From positions 13,634,057-13,698,056 of the forward strand of contig CP141148.1 in NCBI GenBank assembly GCA_035235625.1: 64,000 nt of DNA, written 5' to 3'. This stretch comes from Saururus chinensis (lineage: Eukaryota; Streptophyta; Magnoliopsida; Piperales; Saururaceae). The position numbers and the translations under genes are program-made. The notes beneath the pieces are model-generated. The model worked only from the letters and a program-made list of their open reading frames with translations. It ran no database searches and was not told the DNA's origin. Shown here piece by piece: positions 57,418 through 64,000 of the stretch (position 1 is the stretch's first letter; every line of letters starts with the position of its first letter).

Positions 57418-58951
57418 ACAAGTAATCAGAAGGGAAAAGTGAAGAAAAGGAAGCTTGTCAACATGGCTGATTTATCCCCACATTTTTCTCTAGATATAGA
57501 TGCACAAAGTAATATATAACAGCAATGTATTCTAATCATACTGGTCGGTGTGAAACAGTTGGGAGTAAAGTTAATGTTGACTTGGGTAGTTTCTAGACTC
57601 TTGCCAAAAGAAAAAAAGCTGGTTTCATACCAGTGTATTTTGCAAGAAAACTAACTTTAATTTATACTTGCAGCGACGTGTCATTGAAGTATTAATTTTT
57701 CAATGGGATGCCCTGATCTCCACGTTAATGGCATTGGATGTTCTCATTGATGAGATAACTGATCATTCTAAAAAATGGGGCAAGGAGAGTGGATTAGGTT
57801 CCTAACGAATTTAGCTCTATTTTTTTAAACAAATGAGGAGTTTTTGTCAGTACTCCTTATTTTAGTCAGCCTACCCTGTTTATATTCAGTTGGTATATAC
57901 AAAACTATAGATATTTATTGAAGGTAGTGAGCTAGTTAAAAAGGGAGCAGGAGACCTCATTCTTTTTTGGATATCGCCAAAAAATGCTACCTACAGTCGT
58001 AGTCAGACCAACGATTGCTTGCTGCATCTCGGTTATAGTGAAAGCATAAAACCTGCCTATCGAGAAATTATTCATTTTTATTAGTTGTCATGTGAAATTT
58101 ATTCTTATTTTTATTGGGGCAAGCAATCTTCAAGAGAATATAATATTATAATATAATATATAGTAAATTGGTGTATTATAGAAATTTTAAATTCTAACTA
58201 TTGGGCCGTGTTGGATAGGATTAATCCCTAATTTACCTTTTTTGACTCATCCTGACTCCCCCGGAAGCCAAATATATTTAATTTATAATCCCTATTTTTT
58301 AGAATAGGATTAAGCCCTATTTTATCTTTTTTGACTCATCCTAACCCCCCAAAAGCCAAATATATTTAATTTATAATCCCTATTTTTAATAAGAAGGTCT
58401 TGCCAGAGTTGTGGTGGCAAGCTTTTTTCATTTTTTAAGGTATATTAATTTTAACTTTATTATATATATATTACACTCTAAACTTGTATTTGTGTATTCT
58501 TTACATAGTTAGAAAGCTCTTGACAGGCTCTTTAAAGCAAGATCTCACATGACTATATTTTCTTGAATATTTTTATAAGCCCCACATATATAGCACATTT
58601 TTTAATAATATTTTTTTATATTTTTATAATATATATATATATATATATTTAAATTTATATATTTTAATACCCTTAAAAAAGTTTTCAAAAGCTCTATCAA
58701 ATGAGACCCACCCCTAAACTAGTCCTAAATATAAATAGTGTGCTCCACAATATAAATTCTTTTAACAATAATGTCTTCGCTGATTTATAATATAATATTC
58801 AGCCTATGGAATCTAAATTCACAGAACTTGTGTGTATAATTTATGATCATTATGATCATTAAAAAAGTGTAAGATAACCATAACACAAAAAAGAGACCTT
58901 TGTTCAATAAATATTTTATTTCTAATTTATTTCACTTGATCTTATCTAATA

Positions 58952-59154
58952 CTCCCTCCGTCCAATGTTAATAACTCTATTTAAAATAATAATAATTTTT
59001 TATTAAATAGTAAAACCCACATCTAAGAAATAGAAAAATAAACTTATGATACTCATTTATATGTACTCAACTACTTAATTAGAAAAAATAAAGTTATTAA
59101 TATAAAACAAATTTTTGTACTAAATGCAGATATTAATCTAAGATGAAGAGAATA
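58952..59154. mobile_element. Stowaway-type MITE in copy A
   Basis: CTCCCTCCGTCCAATGTTAAT at the left after TA; the right end AATCTAAGATGAAGAG is degenerate. Present at the same site in copy B, so it was there before the duplication. Confidence 0.75.
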
Positions 59155-60846
59155 TGTACTAACACACATAATTTATGTACATTCTTGCTATATTATTAAT
59201 ATATGTTAACACATATAGAAAGTATTCTGGCTTAATGCTAATCTGTGCAAGTATAATTGTCGTAGTTTTTAAGGATCGATAGCTACTGTAAATTGATGGT
59301 AAATTTTAGACCAACGGTTCTCTAGAGAACACTTGGAAATTACTTAATAATTTTTCCAACCAATAAAGCCTAAGTGTATGAAGCATTACTCTAAGAACAA
59401 GTAATAAGAAGGAAAAAGTGAAAAAATGGAAGATTGTCAACATGGCTGATTTATCCCCACATTTTTCTCCAGATAAAGATTGCACAAAGTAATATATAAC
59501 AGCGATGCATTCTAATCATACTGGTCGGTGTGAAACAGCCGGGAGCAAAGTTCATGTTGACTTGAGTAGTTTCTAGACTCTTGCCAAAAGAAAAATGTTT
59601 GTTTCCATACCAGTGCATTTTGCAAGAACACTAACTTTAATTTATACGTGAAGCAACGTGTCATTGAAGTATTAATTTTTCAATGTGATGTCCTGATCTC
59701 CACATAAATGGGATTAGATGTCTCATTGATGAGATGACGACTGATCATTCACAAAAATGGGGCAAGGAGAGTGGATTAGGTTCCTAACGAATACAGCTCT
59801 ATTTTTTTTTAAAATGAGGAGTTTGTCAGTGCTCGTTATTTTAATCAACTTACCCGGCTTATATTCAGTCGGTATATACAAGACTAGAGATTTTTATTAA
59901 CTATGTCAAGGGAGTAGGTATATTCAAGATTATAAATATTAAAAATTATGTTATAAGAGGAGGCAGGACACTTTTCATCCTTTTTAGATATAGCCAAAAA
60001 GTACTACCTACCGTAGTCACACCAAGGATTGCTTGCTGCAACTTGGTCATAGTGAAAGCCTGCCTATCTAGAAATTATTCATTATTAATGGGTGTCATGT
60101 GAAATTTATTCTTCTTTTACTAGGGCGAACAATCTTCAAAACCAACTGACATATATAATATTATATTATAATATAAAGCAAATTAGTGTATTATAGAGCT
60201 TTTAAATTTTAACTATTTGATCTATATTTTATAGCATTAATTACTATTTTACCTTATTTAACTCATCCTAACTCCCTAAAATGCCAAATATATATTTTAG
60301 TAGTGGTAATATCTTTCTATTTTTTAGGGTATGCTGATTTTAACTTTATAATTTATATATTACATTATGAACTTAAATTCGTGCATTCTTTGTATAGTTA
60401 TAAAGCTCTCAATGAGCTTCTTAAATTAAGATCTCACATGATTATCTTTTTTCGAACTTTGCTATAGGCCCCACATATATAACAAACTTCTTAATAATAT
60501 TTTTTTATATTTTTATATATTATACATATTCGAATTTGTATGTTTGTAATGCCTTTAGAAAAGCCCCGAAGAGCTCTATCAAATGAGACCTGCCCTTTAA
60601 TTAGTATTAAATATGAATAGCGTGCTCTATGATATATGTAAAGTCTTTCGACACTATTGCCTTCACTGACTTATGACATAATATTTAGCTTATGACATAA
60701 TATTTAGCTTATGAAATTTGGATTAATATTGAACTTGTGTGTATATTCAATGATCATTGTAATCTTCAAAGCAATTTATTTTAACCATAGACTTTTGTTC
60801 AATATATATTTTATTTCTAATTAATGTTATTTGATCTTATCTAATA

Positions 60847-61038
60847 CTTCCTCCGTCTAATATTAAAATCTCTATTTTAAAAAATAATAATTTTTTATTA
60901 AATACCACAACTAAGATAAAGAAAAATAAACTTATGATATCTTTTTTATGTACCCAATCACTTAAATTGAACGAAATGAAGCTATCAATATGGAATAAAT
61001 ATTTACCAAATAGAGATATTAATCTAAGATGGAGGCTG
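60847..61038. mobile_element. Stowaway-type MITE in copy B
   Basis: CTTCCTCCGTCTAATATTAA to CTAAGATGGAGGCTG, flanked by TA; partner of the element at 58952. Confidence 0.75.
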
Positions 61039-61247
61039 TATGTATTAACACATATAATTTGTGTACATTCTTGCTATATTATTAATATATGTTAACATAT
61101 TTTGAAAGTATTCTTAATCAACGCTACTGTAAATTGATAGTAAATTTTAGATTAACGGTTCCTGTAGTAAATTCTAGAGAACACTTGGAAATTGCTCAAT
61201 AATTTTTCTAACCAATAAAGCCTAAGTGTATGAAGCATTATTCTAAG

Positions 61248-62399
61248 AACTATTAAGAATGTCATGACAAGTGGCATGGAGATCCCCGAATGACATTATA
61301 AAGAATGATTTTAGGTCTTGGAGTTGCCAAGTGTCTTACAGTAGCTTGCCTCCGTACAATTTCTTCCAGAATGGTCCGTACTGTTATTGTTTATTTTGAT
61401 ATGTATTTATAGCCACACCTCAAAGTCCCAATCATGGATACCCTCTATAATCTTAATATTATTATTTTATAAAAATTAGCAAACCTGAGTAATATTATTT
61501 AATGTTATGGACTAATAGAGGCGGTGGGTGTGTGATTGAACTCGCCTATTTCTATTGTACGTCGTAAAAGTAAAATTTAATGTGGTAATGCAATCCTTTG
61601 GCATGCGTTTAATTAGAGGAGGCAGGTGGATATGATTTAAATTAAGTTCCTTTTTGGGTAATATGGGCTTTCGGATTAAAATATGACGGCTTGTGATGTC
61701 CAAATGACATGCATGATGGCATAAGCCCAGATATATAGTAATGGTTTCATTATTTTATATTAAGAGTTTTTTTCATATTACCTAGCTCGATATACAAATA
61801 TTTTATATTATTTGAATTTTAACACTTAATTCCATATGACCTGGTTTAGGATAAATATACCCTTAGGTCAAATTTAAACCTACAGCCAAACTTTTATCTC
61901 ATTATTAGTGAAAATTACCGACAATGACACAAATTTGTATAAGTAAAATCAAAACACTCAATATACAGAAAATAAATCACCCATTAAAGTTGATCGATAG
62001 AAAGTAAAAAATTTATCCTTCCCAATCTTGTATTCCAGAAAATAAACCAAAACAGAACCACCTCCCGGTTTCAACCCAAAAACTAGTAGAAAATGGGGTC
62101 AAAGAAAGCCACTTTAGTGCTTGCTAAATTGCAACAAATAGATTGTTTTGGCAATCTGAAAAATTGGGTTGCGTTTAGAACGGATTGAAGGACTTCGAAG
62201 ACTTGCACCAAATGGGGATTGAATGCTGCAAAAAGAAAGGATTGTTGGGAGTACAGCGATTCAGAATGAAATTGGGTAGAGTACATCAACTTTGTATAAC
62301 TCGCAAGACTTTTGAGAATGCGAGAACAAGAGGACGGCTCCCATTAAACGGACAAAAAATCTCATGCTCCGTATGACACGTGTCCAACACTTAATCCAT
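61248..62399. other. Intergenic sequence, no gene supported
   Basis: Frames of 63-68 codons near 62083-62376 on both strands have no family features. The segment 62090-62290 is the least AT-rich part and could be a fragment of an exon, but nothing supports this. Confidence 0.45.
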
Positions 62400-63105
62400 A
62401 TCGCATATACGATAACTCAATATGTAAATAAAACATATTTTTGATAATATGATAGGTATTCTTTAATCCATATCTTTGATAGGTATTCTTTGATATTCTC
62501 TATATCGCATATACGATAACACGATATTCGCCATAGCGTATTATCGCTAACACGATATGTCACCATAGCGTATTATCGATAACACGATATGCCACCATAA
62601 TGTATTATTGATAACACGATATGCTAACAATGCATGCTATTGATAATAAAATATATTACGATATCCTCTATATTGCATATATGATAATATGATATTCACC
62701 AAAGCGTGTTATCGATAACACGATATTTGCTATAGCGTATTATCAATAACATGAGCTTCGCAATAGCGTATTATCGATAACACGATATGCCAACAAGATG
62801 TGTTATTTATTTTTCTTTAGATCTCATATACTATAATGATATTCGTCATAGCATATTATCAATAACACGATATTCGCCATAACGTGTTATTGATAACACG
62901 ATATGCCAACAAGATGTGTGATTAATTTTTCTCTATATCGCATATACAATAATACGATATTCGTCATAGTGTATTATCGATAACACAACATGCAACCATA
63001 GCATATTATCGATAACACGATATGTAACCATAACATATTATCAATAACAGGATATGCAACCATAGCGTGTTATTAATAACACGATATTCACCAATATTTA
63101 TTATT
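62400..63105. repeat. 31-32-bp minisatellite with a palindromic core
   Basis: A unit like AACACGATATGCCACCATAGCGTATTATCGAT repeats about 18 times, with starts of ACGATAT at 62521, 62552, 62584 and 62616 showing the period. The core can read CGTGTTATCGATAACACG, a perfect 18-base palindrome (near 62705). Units decay towards both ends. Confidence 0.88.
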
Positions 63106-64000
63106 TATACAATTTTTCATTACGTCAAGGATAAAAACCTCTAAGATTGTGTACATGCTTACATAAGATGTTCTACATAGTAAAACTTGTATATAAAAAA
63201 TCATACTAGAGTTCCTCTTTGTACAATAGGGTAGGAGGCTATCATAGCTATTCTATAATGTCCTTTATTGGTATTTACATCATTCTTTATTCTTATATAA
63301 CCATATTCTCCTTAGATAGTCCCTCAAGATTCATTTTTTGAGTTACAATATCATATTGATCTCCTTTTGTAATGATAAATAGTTTGTGGTTCAAAATTTT
63401 TAGACGAAAGTTAGAGAAGAACAATCGCCGATGAAGTTAAGAAGGCTGACAATCGCCGAATAAAAATTAAAATTTGTTGTTGATGAAAACCGCGAGGTGA
63501 AAATCACAAATCGTCTTTGAGCTCCGATCTCCTCTTTGTTTATGCTTGGTCACAACTAGTTTACACAATTTTTAACCCAAACATTATCAAAAGGGTATTT
63601 TGGTCTATTTTTTTAAAATATTGTGTAAACCCAGGTTCTATGGAATGCTTTTTACAAAATCAGAGAATATAAAATATATGTATCTTAAGTCAGGTAATAT
63701 AAAAAAAACTCTTATATCAAATACAATCTCTTAAAACTACGAAAAATTATATGAAAATTAGTTAGTAGTGGTATGCATAGTCGGGCACTCTACTAGGCAA
63801 TAAGACAGAAGTGACAAGAAGTCCAAAATCCAATTAGGTTGATACACATATATGTAATAAGTTGTTATAGCGGAATTGAGGAAGCACAAAATTTTGGAGG
63901 GTAACAAGGGTTTTTTCAACATGATATAACTCCAACGAGGAGAAAGCATCCACAGTGACAATAAGCCCAGGTAAGAAATAAAAAACAGTGGGCACTATGA
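63106..64000. other. Intergenic sequence, nothing recognised
   Basis: AT-rich with no supported gene or repeat up to the window end. Confidence 0.5.

Larger units (their letters stand above)
57418..61247. repeat. Tandem duplication of about 1.9 kb, two copies
   Basis: Copy A 57418-59396 and copy B 59397-61247 run in parallel: both start AAGTAAT(n)GAAGG and share CAACATGGCTGATTTATCCC near the start, GCCAAAAGAAAAA in the middle and CCTAAGTGTATGAAGCATTA at the end. Copy A alone has an extra direct repeat of about 117 bp at roughly 58215-58395. No open frame spans either copy. Confidence 0.9.

Noticed and set aside
62400..63105. A CRISPR or centromeric satellite
   Set aside because: No spacers; the unit of 31-32 bp is too short for a typical plant centromeric satellite and the array is small.

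Overview
This window is plant nuclear DNA, almost certainly from a flowering plant. The evidence is a spliced basic helix-loop-helix (bHLH) gene set among plant-specific transposable elements: copia, chromovirus and Athila LTR retrotransposons, CACTA-like, hAT, Mutator-, Harbinger- and Stowaway-type DNA elements, and LTR-type elements with no coding sequence. Base composition is AT-rich. There are no bacterial-style operons, no rRNA and no tRNA that I can see. The species cannot be named from the sequence alone. Only one gene looks like a functional host gene; most of the other coding sequence is broken transposon ORFs.

Left block (1.9-22.9 kb). A degenerate Ty1/copia element starts with a 993-bp LTR at 1867. 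Its 3' LTR is split by two CACTA-like elements. The first (7747-18260, 3-bp duplication CAT) has itself received a Ty3/gypsy chromovirus (9564-15165, two 452-bp LTRs, 4-bp duplication GTAT). The second (18960-22635) lies about 700 bp further on in the opposite orientation. Both CACTA-like elements carry dense arrays of a TTAGCGACG motif in both orientations, long pyrimidine tracts and a GC-rich block, and neither encodes a transposase.

Gene island (about 24.4-28.0 kb). On the minus strand, four exons join in frame into a 268-residue bHLH protein with an ACT-like C-terminal region. Two CACGTG boxes lie about 150-210 bp upstream of its start codon. About 590 bp upstream sits a 3.5-kb LTR-like insertion (28216-31690, duplication CTCAA) with no coding sequence, best read as a giant solo LTR.

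Middle block (31.7-52.1 kb). This holds a hAT-type transposase pseudogene (33.1-34.6 kb), a Mutator-type MITE inside a larger inverted-repeat element (35.2-36.2 kb) and a Stowaway MITE (37.6 kb). It also holds a decayed DUF1985-like transposon gene whose first intron is interrupted by about 10.5 kb of foreign sequence. That insert contains an Athila-type retrotransposon in minus orientation (5' LTR 49000-50348 with a tRNA-Asp-like primer site). It also contains a second gypsy LTR (45152-47202) and a strongly palindromic, rearranged left end (39.9-42.2 kb).

Right block (52.2-64.0 kb). A Harbinger/Tourist-like element (52813-56665) contains a second, inverted copy of the giant solo LTR (53249-56487, duplication GATTT). 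Further right lie a two-copy tandem duplication of about 1.9 kb (57.4-61.2 kb), two Stowaway-like MITEs inside it, and a 31-32-bp minisatellite built on a near-palindrome (62.4-63.1 kb). I found no novel protein-coding system. The most notable signals are structural: the nested insertions, the palindromic motif arrays of the CACTA-like pair, and the palindromic rearrangement in the Athila region.
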